Assembly (NCBI GenBank): GCA_015064785.1
Contig: SVRM01000003.1
Location: forward strand, 1 to 64,000
Direction of reading: 5' to 3'
DNA: 64,000 bases
Source: Oscillospiraceae bacterium
GTDB lineage: Bacteria; Bacillota; Clostridia; Oscillospirales; CAG-272
The translations under genes and the position numbers were made by a program. Below, one piece after another: positions 34,099 to 43,054 of the stretch. Below the pieces are notes generated by a model that worked only from the letters and a program-made list of their open reading frames with translations, searched no databases and was not told the DNA's origin. Positions within the stretch are counted from its first letter, which is position 1, and each line of letters starts with the position of its first letter.

Positions 34099-36357
34099 AT
34101 GCTTTATCTGCACGACGAAATGGCGGCAAAGAAGCAAACAACGGTCTTAGACCTGCTGTCCGTATCCGCACCGCGCCATGCAGGACGCGGCACCCTGTCT
34201 CCCCGCGACGACGGTACCTGGGTACTGTCCGCACCGCCGACCCATGACAACTGGGCGGCACACCACTGTCCTCCCGACGGTGATTACTGCAACTTCGGTT
34301 CCTGTACCATGGTCATAGACCTTGACGGCCGGGATCTTTCTGCATATAACCGACTAACCTTTTCGGCATTTGCCGTTGATACCGGGATTCCCGCACCGAT
34401 GCTGTACTGCGGCATCCAAAGCAGCGGCGCACATCCGATCCCAGATGCGTTCGGCAGAAGCGGCACCCATCAGGCGTCCCTTGTCACAGGACAGTGGTGC
34501 GAGGTGATCTGGGAATTTCCGGAGCTGACCGCAGACCGCTGTGACGCAATCACCATCTCCATGCCGCTCAACGGCGATTTCGGTCTTGATCTGCCCGATA
34601 CCACGGTGTATCTGCGCGATGTCACCCTCTCACATATCAGCGATCCCGAGCCGTGTCACGGCTGGGACTGCGGCGAGCGCATCGCCTATTCCTTTGCAGG
34701 CTATCCTGCCGACAGCGAAAAGATCGCCGTAACGCAGATTCCGTGCGACAGCTTTGCTGTCCTCAACCGGACACGGAACACCGAATGCACCCTGCCCGCA
34801 AAGACAGTTGTCTTTTTGGGACAGACCTACCGGCTGTTCGATTTTTCTGCGGTCACGGAATGCGGTACCTATGCGCTGTGTGCCGGGAATGTCACAACCG
34901 ACGACTTCCCGATTGTCACACGGGAAGCATTTCAAACGGCACTGTCGGAAAAGCTGCTCACCTTCATTTCTGCCGAGCGATGCGGCTGTGCGGTAGCCGG
35001 ACATCATCCCGCCTGTCACGCCGATATTGTCGCCGAACACAACGGCGTTGTAAAGTCCTACCACGGCGGCTGGCACGATGCGGGAGATCTGTCCCAGCAG
35101 ACACTGCAGTCGGCAGAAACCGCCGCCGCCCTGCTCCGTGCCGCAGGACATGCTCCGTCCTGTGCGGGAGCTCTTCTGGCTGAATCCCGCTGGGGCATGG
35201 ACTTTATCCTGTCCATGCGGTTCGGTGACGGATACCGCGCCACCTCTGCCGGCATCACGCGCTGGACCGACGGTGTCATCGGCACCATGGACGACTGCTA
35301 TGCACGTGTCCACAATCACGCCTTTGAAAACTATCTTTTTTCCGCAATCGAAGCACAGGCGGCAATGGCAGAAACCGACTCCGCCCGCCGCGATGCACAG
35401 GCTCGTGCCGCCGTCGAGGATTTTGCGTATGCCGAAGAACGATACGCAGAATACGGACGGGAGCTGCCGATCTTCTTTGAACATTCCTATTCCTCCCCGC
35501 GGTCCCTGTATGCGGCGGCGGCAATCGTCGGTGCGGTATCGCTGTACCGTTTGACGGAAAATCCGGCGTACCTTGACGCTCTGCGGCCGCACATCGCGGT
35601 ACTTCTCTCATCCCAGATGCGCGATTCTGCTTTGCCGATCACAGGATATTTCTGCCGTGATGAATCGCTGACAGTGCCAACGCATTTCACACACCAATCG
35701 CGTGAATACCTCTACGGCGAGGCACTGGCAGGACTTTTATCCGTTCCGCTGGATTCCGCGGCAAGCGCACGTGTCAGAGAAGCTGCCGACGCATACAGCG
35801 GCTATTTCAAGCAGCTATATTCATATGCCTCCCCCTATGGGATGCTTCCAGCCGGTGTTTATGCGCTGTCGGAAACCGATGACACACCCCAAAACCGCGA
35901 AATTTTCTCGCTCTGTCATCTGTTTGCCGACTTTGACAGTACACTTGCCGAGCAGAAGGAACAGATTTACGCCGGTACGCAGATCGGTGAAGGACTGTAT
36001 GTAAAGCAGTTCCCCGTCTGGTTCTCCTTCCGCGGAAACAACGTCATCTTCCTGTCTCAGGCGGCATCCCTGCGCGCGTTGGCAAAGGTCTGCGAGGATC
36101 CTGCGCTGAACGCAATCGCCGACCGGCAGATTCTATTTGTACTCGGCACCAATCCGTTCCGTCAGTCGATGGTCTACGGATACGGCGGCCGATGCGCAGA
36201 ACCGTACTTTGCCCTGCTCGGACGGTGCGAGGGTGCGGTTCCCGTCGGCATTCAGACGGACGGCAACGAAGATGAACCCTTCTGGCCGTGCGGCATCAAT
36301 GCGACCTATAAGGAGGTCTGGCTGTCGTCCGCCACGGCCCTGCTCAGAAGCATGTGA
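34099..36357 (+). CDS. Intracellular GH9 glycoside hydrolase
   Basis: A 752-residue GH9 enzyme. An N-terminal beta-sandwich (about 40-190) and an Ig-like segment (about 200-285, ending near VTTDDFPIV) precede the (alpha/alpha)6 barrel. Catalytic-site motifs are GWHDAGDLSQQ (general base aspartates), FEHSYSSPRSLY, LGTNPFRQSMVYGYGGR and KEVWLSSATALL with the candidate acid Glu near the end. No signal peptide or dockerin is present, so it works in the cytosol, unlike most GH9 cellulases. Some GH9 enzymes are exo-glucosaminidases or beta-glucosidases; the adjacent NagB-like gene favours a chito- or aminosugar substrate (inference). Start ATG at 34099 follows AAAGGAGAACACGCC. Confidence 0.88.
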   Translation: MLYLHDEMAAKKQTTVLDLLSVSAPRHAGRGTLSPRDDGTWVLSAPPTHDNWAAHHCPPDGDYCNFGSCTMVIDLDGRDLSAYNRLTFSAFAVDTGIPAPMLYCGIQSSGAHPIPDAFGRSGTHQASLVTGQWCEVIWEFPELTADRCDAITISMPLNGDFGLDLPDTTVYLRDVTLSHISDPEPCHGWDCGERIAYSFAGYPADSEKIAVTQIPCDSFAVLNRTRNTECTLPAKTVVFLGQTYRLFDFSAVTECGTYALCAGNVTTDDFPIVTREAFQTALSEKLLTFISAERCGCAVAGHHPACHADIVAEHNGVVKSYHGGWHDAGDLSQQTLQSAETAAALLRAAGHAPSCAGALLAESRWGMDFILSMRFGDGYRATSAGITRWTDGVIGTMDDCYARVHNHAFENYLFSAIEAQAAMAETDSARRDAQARAAVEDFAYAEERYAEYGRELPIFFEHSYSSPRSLYAAAAIVGAVSLYRLTENPAYLDALRPHIAVLLSSQMRDSALPITGYFCRDESLTVPTHFTHQSREYLYGEALAGLLSVPLDSAASARVREAADAYSGYFKQLYSYASPYGMLPAGVYALSETDDTPQNREIFSLCHLFADFDSTLAEQKEQIYAGTQIGEGLYVKQFPVWFSFRGNNVIFLSQAASLRALAKVCEDPALNAIADRQILFVLGTNPFRQSMVYGYGGRCAEPYFALLGRCEGAVPVGIQTDGNEDEPFWPCGINATYKEVWLSSATALLRSM

Positions 36358-36381
36358 ATCGTTACACACAAACTGTAAACC

Positions 36382-36424
36382 AAAAGCCGATGCCGGTTGT
36401 CAAACCGCACATCGGCTTTTCTTA
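36382..36424. terminator. Terminator between GH9 and the metallophosphoesterase gene
   Basis: AAAAGCCGATG (36382-36392) pairs with CATCGGCTTTT (36410-36420); T-runs on both sides suit both convergent genes. Confidence 0.85.
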
Positions 36425-37447
36425 TTTCAAAGGAATGATAACCTTCCCCGGTACAACCGTCAGATCCGGCGTCCATCCACCATCGAGAATCCCCGGTGTT
36501 CCGGCATTTTTGAGATTGTGTACACCATCTGCGTCAAAGCGTGTCAGCTCCACACGGTCACGGTAAACGGCAAACACAGTACAGCTGCGCGTCTCCCCTT
36601 CCTCACCGGTCGCGGTAAAGCCGACATAGCCGGCATTGAGGTAGGTAAAGTGCAGATCGGTCATATGGTACCGCATCGTCCCGTATTCCGCCTCTGCGTC
36701 TGGAACCGGCATCGGATCGCCGGGTGCAAGATAAATACATGACCCGCCGAGATAGCTGTCATAATCATCAGAATGGTTGTGCGCAAACAGCACAATGAGA
36801 TTCAGCCCCGCTGCACCGGCACGATTGAGTACATCGACCAGATATGCGGCATACCGGTTATCCTCACGCCAGCTCATATGAAGCGGAATGTGCGTCATCA
36901 CAAAGATCGGACGTGTCTCACCTGCCTCCGCTTTTTCCGTCAGATAAGCCTCGAGCGCCGCTGCGGTTTCCTCGATCAGAAACGCATTGTCCTCATCGGC
37001 AAACGCCGGAAAATCGCCTTCATGAATCAGATAAACAATATAATCCGACCGCTCATAGGCACCGCCGGAATCCAGCCCCGGCGTGTCCTCGGGATCGTGG
37101 TTGCCCTGCAAAAACAGAATATCATCGGCATCCAGCGCATACGCACGGCGGATTTTGTCACAGACAATACCGATGCCCTCGGCGGAACGTTCGGTATCGT
37201 AGGCACTGCTGTAGTCGCCGAGAAACAGTACCTCGTCAACTGAACGGTATCCGTTCTTCTTTGCCGTCTCCAGCAGCCGGGAAAGCACAGCACCGTCGCG
37301 TCCATCACCCTGCAGGTCCGACCCGGCCCAGATCACAGCGCGCGGGGATGTCAGATGCTGCCAACAAAGGAACATCGCCGCCAGCAGAAGCAGTACCGCC
37401 GTGCCAGGGATCAGCCACCTGCAAAAAAACTTCCTCTGCTCCGTCAT
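36422..37447 (-). CDS. Membrane-anchored metallophosphoesterase
   Basis: A 341-residue calcineurin-like phosphoesterase. One N-terminal membrane anchor (about 9-27, IPGTAVLLLLAAMFLCW) is followed by the metal-binding set: AGSDLQGDG, FLGDYSSAYD, LQGNHDPED, VMTHIPLHM and FAHNHSDDYD. It probably cleaves a phosphate mono- or diester outside the cytosol. The start at 37447 overlaps the stop of the sialidase-fold gene by four bases, which decided the start. It is the last gene of a five-gene operon. Confidence 0.88.
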   Translation of the reverse strand: MTEQRKFFCRWLIPGTAVLLLLAAMFLCWQHLTSPRAVIWAGSDLQGDGRDGAVLSRLLETAKKNGYRSVDEVLFLGDYSSAYDTERSAEGIGIVCDKIRRAYALDADDILFLQGNHDPEDTPGLDSGGAYERSDYIVYLIHEGDFPAFADEDNAFLIEETAAALEAYLTEKAEAGETRPIFVMTHIPLHMSWREDNRYAAYLVDVLNRAGAAGLNLIVLFAHNHSDDYDSYLGGSCIYLAPGDPMPVPDAEAEYGTMRYHMTDLHFTYLNAGYVGFTATGEEGETRSCTVFAVYRDRVELTRFDADGVHNLKNAGTPGILDGGWTPDLTVVPGKVIIPLK

Positions 37448-38391
37448 TCTGTCAGATCGCACTGGAAGAATACCATCTTTTCGCGCTTCCAGGTATATGC
37501 GCCGTAGAGATACTTGCCGTCGGTAATAACTGCGGGATAGGAATATTCACCCGGTTCGGTTTCCAGATCAAACAGCCGCACAAACGTATCACCGCTGTCG
37601 GTACTTTCAAACAGGGAAAGCGGTGTGCGTCCCTCGGTCACGGGATTGCAGCAGAGGATGATGCGGTTATCAGATACCTTGACCAGATCCAGACCGCTGT
37701 TGTTGTTCGGCAGTCCGCTGTCGTAAAACGTACACCAGGTCTTGCCGAAGTCCGTGGAATCGGAGCGGAAAATCTTTTTATTTTTGGAGCGCACCAGCAT
37801 ATGCACGCCACGATCGTCCTCCCAAAGCGACGGCTGAATCACCTCCGTGTCCTCCGTCGGAACAGGAATGAACGGCGTTTCCTCCCATGTGTAACCATTG
37901 TCGGCAGAAATATCGCAGAAGCAGCGCCACGGTCCCTGCTCAAAGGATGCACCTGCCAGAATCGTACCGTTGGACAGACGGATCGGCTTGTTCTTGACAG
38001 GACCTCTGCCGTCGATGTCGTGCTCGCACAGGCGGCGCGGCTCTGACCACGTATAACCGCCGTCGCGCGAAGTCGTGAACATTGTATTCCATGAATCAAT
38101 GTTCTTACTGCGCTTATAGTACAGCAGAATCTCCTCGCCGTTGTCATAAAGCACAGGATTCCAGTTTGGAATCGGTTCGACGGTTGATACACATTGTGGT
38201 GCCGACCATGTTCCATCGGCGTCCGAACGGCGTGCAACGTAGATCTGCACATCGTCCCGTCCTTCGTAGGTACCGCCGAACCACGCGGCAAGGATGCCGT
38301 AGTCTGTGCGGATCAACGTTGCCGCATGACCGGACATGGGAATATCAAGGGTTTCGGGATTATAAATAAATTCTTTTTTTAACAGTTCCAT
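37444..38391 (-). CDS. Sialidase-fold (BNR repeat) protein
   Basis: A 315-residue six-bladed propeller with four Asp-box motifs (S-x-D-x-G-x-T-W/F): TSRDGGYTWSEP, SADNGYTWEET, STDFGKTWCTF and STDSGDTFVRL. The N-terminal part has LIRTDYGILAAWFGGTYEGR, like bacterial exo-alpha-sialidase-type proteins of COG4409. No signal peptide, so a classical secreted sialidase role is unlikely. Start ATG at 38391 follows AAAGGAGAATTCAAA. The downstream phosphoesterase overlaps by four bases. Confidence 0.85.
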   Translation of the reverse strand: MELLKKEFIYNPETLDIPMSGHAATLIRTDYGILAAWFGGTYEGRDDVQIYVARRSDADGTWSAPQCVSTVEPIPNWNPVLYDNGEEILLYYKRSKNIDSWNTMFTTSRDGGYTWSEPRRLCEHDIDGRGPVKNKPIRLSNGTILAGASFEQGPWRCFCDISADNGYTWEETPFIPVPTEDTEVIQPSLWEDDRGVHMLVRSKNKKIFRSDSTDFGKTWCTFYDSGLPNNNSGLDLVKVSDNRIILCCNPVTEGRTPLSLFESTDSGDTFVRLFDLETEPGEYSYPAVITDGKYLYGAYTWKREKMVFFQCDLTE

Positions 38392-38407
38392 TTTGAATTC
38401 TCCTTTG

Positions 38408-39205
38408 TTATAACGCAAGCGGCAGATTTTCAATCATCAGACCGCCGATATACATACTTGCAAGGTTCGCACACAGTGCGTAGGGGATACTGCGTCCCCG
38501 TTTTTCCCGCAGGGTATTCCAGTATGCAAGCACTTCAAAAATCACAATCACCGCTTCCAGCAGATAATAACCGAACAGCACATACGAATCCATCGTTGCG
38601 CCGCCGAGCAGCAGATTCAGAAGCAGCTGTGTCATGGCGTTGAAGCAAAGGAATACACCCCAGCTGTGTTTTTCCCGATAGCCGAACGCCCAGAACAGAA
38701 TGCCCTCAATGAGCAGTGTCAGTGCGACACGCAATCCGATGATCAGCGTCATGCGTCCCGCATAAAGATCATTGCGCAGCATGTACGGCGCGGGAAAGGA
38801 CTCCGGAAACCGTTTCAGCTCCGAAAGATCCAGTAAAAGCACATTGTTGTAGCGTTCAAAGGTCTGATCGGGCAGCGCCAGACATGTCGTGTTCCCGCCC
38901 GTTGTCACCGCCAGATGCAATGCGGACAGATCAAAGCTGTCCTCGGAATCGGTCATCCCCGGCAGAAGGACGTGGCTGTAGGTAAAGCGGAAATACGTCT
39001 CCCAGCCGCGTACCGACTTCCGTGTTTTCAGCTGAAAGGCTTCCTTGTGATTGGCATCCTCCAGCGCAAGTGCAAGATCATCCGGCGCATTGACAACCAC
39101 AATGGTCAGACACGGCGGCTCCGCAGAATTTGCAAAGACAGGGAACACAAACAGGACTGTCATACAAAGCGTCAGCAGAAACAGGAACAGGGAACGGTAC
39201 CTCAT
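38408..39205 (-). CDS. Membrane protein with extracytoplasmic N-terminal domain, unknown function
   Basis: I do not recognise the family. The 265-residue protein has a signal-like first segment (about 5-25), an outside domain of about 120 residues (beta-rich, with LTIVVVNAPDDLALALED) and four membrane helices at the C-terminus (starting at about residues 155, 185, 210 and 240). The start is ATG at 39205 with AGGTGAG eight bases upstream; a GTG at 39217 is possible. It lies in the middle of the five-gene operon between sugar isomerases and the sialidase-fold protein. Confidence 0.75.
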   Translation of the reverse strand: MRYRSLFLFLLTLCMTVLFVFPVFANSAEPPCLTIVVVNAPDDLALALEDANHKEAFQLKTRKSVRGWETYFRFTYSHVLLPGMTDSEDSFDLSALHLAVTTGGNTTCLALPDQTFERYNNVLLLDLSELKRFPESFPAPYMLRNDLYAGRMTLIIGLRVALTLLIEGILFWAFGYREKHSWGVFLCFNAMTQLLLNLLLGGATMDSYVLFGYYLLEAVIVIFEVLAYWNTLREKRGRSIPYALCANLASMYIGGLMIENLPLAL

Positions 39206-39247
39206 TTGTTGTCTCACCTCACTTTGATTGCGGTTGATTGTCAGTTA

Positions 39248-40147
39248 TCATACCTCGTAGCAGCCGTATTCCTCCAGAATGCACCTGCCGATTTCATAAA
39301 GATACTTCTCCGCTGTCTGCCGCAGACGAAGCGGCGGCTTGGCAAGGCGCGTATCTCCGTCATATGGACGGCGCTTGCCTGCGGGATAGAAGATATTACC
39401 CGATTCAAACGTGAAATACCCCTTGTAACCGATATCAAGCAGACCGTGCATCAGGGAATCGAGATTGAGTGAACCGGAGAACGGCGCCAGATGATGGTCA
39501 TCGTTGCCCCAGTTGTCCTGCACATGGAGTGCGCAGACATGATGCCCGAGAATCTTTAAGGATTCATGCTGCGGCATTTCCTGCATATTGCCGTGACCTG
39601 CATCCCAAACGGCATGGAAGTTCGGATGGTCAACGGTTTCGATCATCGCAAGCAAATCGGGTGCGTTGTCGATCCAATAAAGCCCGTCGATGCACATCTT
39701 GTTGAAGTTTTCCACAAGGATGTTGACATTGCATTCGGCCGCCAGACGCAGCAGCGGTGCATAAAATTCGGCGTTTGCCTCAAAGGTCTGTTCTTTTGTC
39801 AACCCTTTGGTGTAACCGGAATGGACGACGAGATTCGGAATCCCGAGAATGCCGCACGCCTCAACACACCGTGCGGTATCGGCGATAAATGCGGCATTGT
39901 CCGCGGCAATCGGTGCGCCCATCGGTGCATGTGCCTGAATAAACGTCGCACCGAGATCAACGGATTTCTGCTTTACACGTGCCAGAAATTCCTTCCAGTC
40001 ATCGGCATAAACGCCGCCGCGCATGTGATAATCCTGCCCGAAATCGTAATCGAGATACCGGAAGCCCGCGTCACGGATGTACTGCATGGATTCTTCTTTT
40101 ACTTTCGTATAGGCGTTGAAGTCGCCTGTGGTTGTCGCCAGCTTCAT
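39248..40147 (-). CDS. Sugar phosphate isomerase/epimerase (TIM barrel), second
   Basis: A 299-residue TIM barrel of the xylose-isomerase-like AP endonuclease 2 family. Metal-ligand regions are visible: QAHAPMG, LVVHSGYTKG, NILVENFNKMC, FHAVWDAGHGNMQ, ALHVQDNWGNDDHH and YFTFESGNIF. Such enzymes isomerise or epimerise free or phosphorylated sugars or inositols. It is paired with a distant paralogue 26 bases upstream. Start ATG at 40147 follows GGAGGTGTTCTGATTC. Substrate unknown. Confidence 0.88.
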   Translation of the reverse strand: MKLATTTGDFNAYTKVKEESMQYIRDAGFRYLDYDFGQDYHMRGGVYADDWKEFLARVKQKSVDLGATFIQAHAPMGAPIAADNAAFIADTARCVEACGILGIPNLVVHSGYTKGLTKEQTFEANAEFYAPLLRLAAECNVNILVENFNKMCIDGLYWIDNAPDLLAMIETVDHPNFHAVWDAGHGNMQEMPQHESLKILGHHVCALHVQDNWGNDDHHLAPFSGSLNLDSLMHGLLDIGYKGYFTFESGNIFYPAGKRRPYDGDTRLAKPPLRLRQTAEKYLYEIGRCILEEYGCYEV

Positions 40148-40173
40148 GAATCAGAACACCTCCGAATGCTTTT

Positions 40174-41016
40174 TCAGTCCAGCGCCGCAAGGCAGGAGAG
40201 AATCAGATCTCTTGCCTTGGCAATGTCCTTTGTCTGCTGATCGCCGGAAATTTCGCGCTCGATGATGTACGGTCCCTCATAGCCGCAGTTCTTCAGCGCG
40301 GCGATAATGCCGGGAACGTTGGCACGACCGTCTCCGAGCGCACATTCATGACCAAGCTCCCGTCCGGTCGTCGGATAGAAGCCATCCTTGAAGTGCGTGT
40401 TGCGGACGTATCGGCCGAAGACCTCGATGGCATCAACGGTATTCGCCTTGCCGTACAGAATCAGATTGGCGGTGTCGAGATTGATGCCGAGATTGCCCGT
40501 ACCGACTTCCTCGATGTAGCGCAGCATCGCAACCGGCGTTTCCTGTCCCGTTTCAAACAGGAAGTACTGACCGTACTGCTTCAATTCCTCTGCGATGTCG
40601 GCAATGGCCTCCTTAATCGGCAAAAAGTCCGGACTGTTGGGATCCTCCGGGAGAAAGCCTGCATGGGTAATGACGTCGGTAACACCAAGCAGACGCGCAA
40701 ACGCCGCCTCTGTCTTAATCTCTGCAATGCGCTTTTCGCGGTACTGCTCAGGAACGATGCCGAGTGTGGTCGGACCCTCATAGAAGTTCCAGACGGCAGG
40801 TGCACTCCAGCCCGCCCAGACAGCGGTGATGCGGATGCCATGTTTTGCCGCCAGCGTCTTGACTGCCTCCGCCGCTTCTTCGGTCATCACCGACGAAGGA
40901 TGGACATTGAGCTGACATGCATTCAGCTCCAGTGACTTCAGGCGTGCAAAGTCTGCGTCAAGCGCTTCAAGATTACCGGAATAGCCGATCAGCGCACCGA
41001 TTTCATATGATTTCAT
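40174..41016 (-). CDS. Sugar phosphate isomerase/epimerase (TIM barrel), first
   Basis: A 280-residue member of the same TIM-barrel family, first gene of the five-gene operon. Landmark segments are VITHAGFLPEDP, QYFLFETGQETP, NLGINLDTANLILYG, VRNTHFKDGF and GYEGPYIIERE, which hold the metal-binding Glu, Asp and His residues. Start ATG at 41016 was chosen because GGAAAGGAAATCAACTT precedes it; the frame extends further up without a ribosome binding site. Promoter and candidate operator at 41045-41099. Confidence 0.88.
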   Translation of the reverse strand: MKSYEIGALIGYSGNLEALDADFARLKSLELNACQLNVHPSSVMTEEAAEAVKTLAAKHGIRITAVWAGWSAPAVWNFYEGPTTLGIVPEQYREKRIAEIKTEAAFARLLGVTDVITHAGFLPEDPNSPDFLPIKEAIADIAEELKQYGQYFLFETGQETPVAMLRYIEEVGTGNLGINLDTANLILYGKANTVDAIEVFGRYVRNTHFKDGFYPTTGRELGHECALGDGRANVPGIIAALKNCGYEGPYIIEREISGDQQTKDIAKARDLILSCLAALD

Positions 41017-41044
41017 AAGTTGATTTCCTTTCCGTATAAAAAAT

Positions 41045-41099
41045 GGGAATTGCCCTGTTACGTTCATTATATCATGAACAGCAACATCTGTCAATTCCC
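41045..41099 (-). promoter_or_regulatory. Promoter, operator and overlapping terminator-like stem
   Basis: TTGACA (41089-41094) and TATAAT (41066-41071) are 17 bp apart on the minus strand and drive the isomerase operon. GTTCAT (41062-41067) and ATGAAC (41074-41079) form an inverted repeat over the -10, a candidate operator. GGGAATTG and CAATTCCC (41092-41099 with 41045-41052) could pair to a stem followed by ATTTTTT, so the terminator of the upstream GH13 gene may enclose the promoter. Confidence 0.7.
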
Positions 41100-41106
41100 T
41101 TTTCTT

Positions 41107-43041
41107 TTATAATTTTTGCAGAATCACGGCAGTATCCGGCATGACACTGACGCCGTCGCGATATTCGGCTGCCGTCAGAAGATCATACCAGTCGCCGGAA
41201 ATCGGATACACCTCATCCGAACGGTTGACACAGATACGCAGTGTCTCCCCCTCATTTCTGCGTTCAAACACAAAGACACCGTCCGCGGCACAGAGAATTT
41301 CCGTATCGCCGTCCGCAAAGACTGCATGAGAGGTGCGAATCGCGGCAAGTGTGCGGTAATGCGCCAGAAGAACCGTATCCTCCTTGCCCCACGGGTAAGG
41401 ACGGCGGTTAAACGGATCGCGGTAGCCCTCCATACCGACCTCGTCTCCGTAGTAAATACATGGAATACCGGGCAGAGTGAATTGCAGAACCGACGCAAGC
41501 CGGACCAGCGCACGTCCGCGTGCCTTTTCCTCATCGGTCATCGAAATCAGTGCCAGCGCATCGTTGTCAAGGTCACCCATCGGTTTTGCCGCAAGCGCAC
41601 TGATGATACGCTCCGTATCGTGCGTGCCGAGCAGATTCATCAGAAGATGCGTACAGCCCGCGGGATAGTGTTTCAGAATCATCTGTACCGCACGTGACAG
41701 CGCACCTGCATCCCGGTCACGGACGAATGCAAGGATGCCATCACGGAACGGGTAGTTCATCACAGAGTCCAGCTGCCCACCGCGGAAATAACGACGACGG
41801 CGGTTGTAGGCAATCTTATTCGATGCATCTTCCCAGACCTCGCCCCAGATCACAGCCTCGGGATTCTCCGCCTTGACCCGCGTCCGCAGATCGCACAGGA
41901 AGCGGTTGTCCAGCTCATCCGCGACATCCAGCCGCCAACCGGATACGCCGAGCGACATCCACTTGTGCAGAATGCCCTCCTCGCCGCAGATGTATTCTCT
42001 GAAATCGGGATTGCCGGAATAGAGTGCAGGAAGCACCTTCACCCCCCACCAGCAGTCATACTCGTCGGGATAGTTTTTGAACCGATACCACGAAAAATAC
42101 GGAGATTCCTCGGACTGATAAGCACCAACGGTGTCATACTTGCCGTATCGGTTGAAGTAACGGCTGTCATCACCCGTATGGTTGAAGACACCGTCGCAAA
42201 TGACGCGGATGCCGCGCTTGCCTGCCTCCCGCAGGAGATGCACAAATGCCGGGTCTCCGCCAAAGGACGGATCGACGGTCTCATAGTCTCCGGTATCGTA
42301 CTTGTGGTTGGTATAAGCACGGAAAATCGGCGAAAGATAGATAACCGTCACACCAAGCGACTGCAAATACGGCAGACGTTCTGCTATGCCCCACAGGTTT
42401 CCGCCGAAAAACTCATTGTTTTCGACCTGTCCGCCGGGGCGATGCGCGTGCTGCGGAATGCCGTGGTACCAGTCATCGTTGTAGACGGCATCGCCGCGCT
42501 GCGGCATCTTGGGATGCTGTTCACTGCGGGAAAAACGGTCGACGAAAATGTGATACATGATGCCGCCGCACATGGAATCGGGCAGCACATAACGATCCTC
42601 GGTCACCGTCCACTGAAAGGCGTGGATATTTTCATCCTGCCACCTGTAGACCGCGCCGAAGTCGTTTTCTTCTTTTGCGTAGATCAGATGCCCGAACCGG
42701 GTATCAAATTCAAAACGGAAATAGAAAAGCCCGCTCTGCTCGCCGTCCGCACAGACATCCCGGCCTCTGACCGTGACCGACCAGACGCCGCCGGCATCAC
42801 CGGTCATTTCCAGCCACAGCACCGCGCCGTCATCGTCACGGAACAGACGCATCCGTCCGCTCACGGCTTCCAGTTTTTTCTGAAGACGAACGGAAAATGT
42901 CAGTGTGTCAGAGGCACAGCTGACGGTGTGCGGCATCGTCCGACCGCTGCCATCGGTCACTGTCATCGGATACGGGGTTTCCTGTTCGATAGGAAAAACC
43001 GGATGTTGTCCGGTTTTTCCTGCATAGTTTGTATTGCTCAT
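41107..43041 (-). CDS. GH13 alpha-glucanase (neopullulanase/cyclomaltodextrinase-like)
   Basis: A 644-residue GH13 enzyme. An N-terminal beta domain (about 1-140) precedes the barrel: VTVIYLSPIF, GIRVICDGVFNHTGDD (region I), GWRLDVADELD (region II, nucleophile Asp), VIWGEVWED (region III, acid Glu) and LLGTHDTERI (region IV). The N-terminal domain and the EFFGGNLWGIAERL region point to enzymes that cut maltodextrins, cyclodextrins or branch stubs. No signal peptide. It lies 13 bases behind glgP and thus acts in intracellular glycogen breakdown. The start at 43041 avoids overlap with glgP but has a poor ribosome binding site; a TTG at 43086 is the alternative. Confidence 0.92.
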   Translation of the reverse strand: MSNTNYAGKTGQHPVFPIEQETPYPMTVTDGSGRTMPHTVSCASDTLTFSVRLQKKLEAVSGRMRLFRDDDGAVLWLEMTGDAGGVWSVTVRGRDVCADGEQSGLFYFRFEFDTRFGHLIYAKEENDFGAVYRWQDENIHAFQWTVTEDRYVLPDSMCGGIMYHIFVDRFSRSEQHPKMPQRGDAVYNDDWYHGIPQHAHRPGGQVENNEFFGGNLWGIAERLPYLQSLGVTVIYLSPIFRAYTNHKYDTGDYETVDPSFGGDPAFVHLLREAGKRGIRVICDGVFNHTGDDSRYFNRYGKYDTVGAYQSEESPYFSWYRFKNYPDEYDCWWGVKVLPALYSGNPDFREYICGEEGILHKWMSLGVSGWRLDVADELDNRFLCDLRTRVKAENPEAVIWGEVWEDASNKIAYNRRRRYFRGGQLDSVMNYPFRDGILAFVRDRDAGALSRAVQMILKHYPAGCTHLLMNLLGTHDTERIISALAAKPMGDLDNDALALISMTDEEKARGRALVRLASVLQFTLPGIPCIYYGDEVGMEGYRDPFNRRPYPWGKEDTVLLAHYRTLAAIRTSHAVFADGDTEILCAADGVFVFERRNEGETLRICVNRSDEVYPISGDWYDLLTAAEYRDGVSVMPDTAVILQKL

Positions 43042-43054
43042 CGTTATGGGAGAA

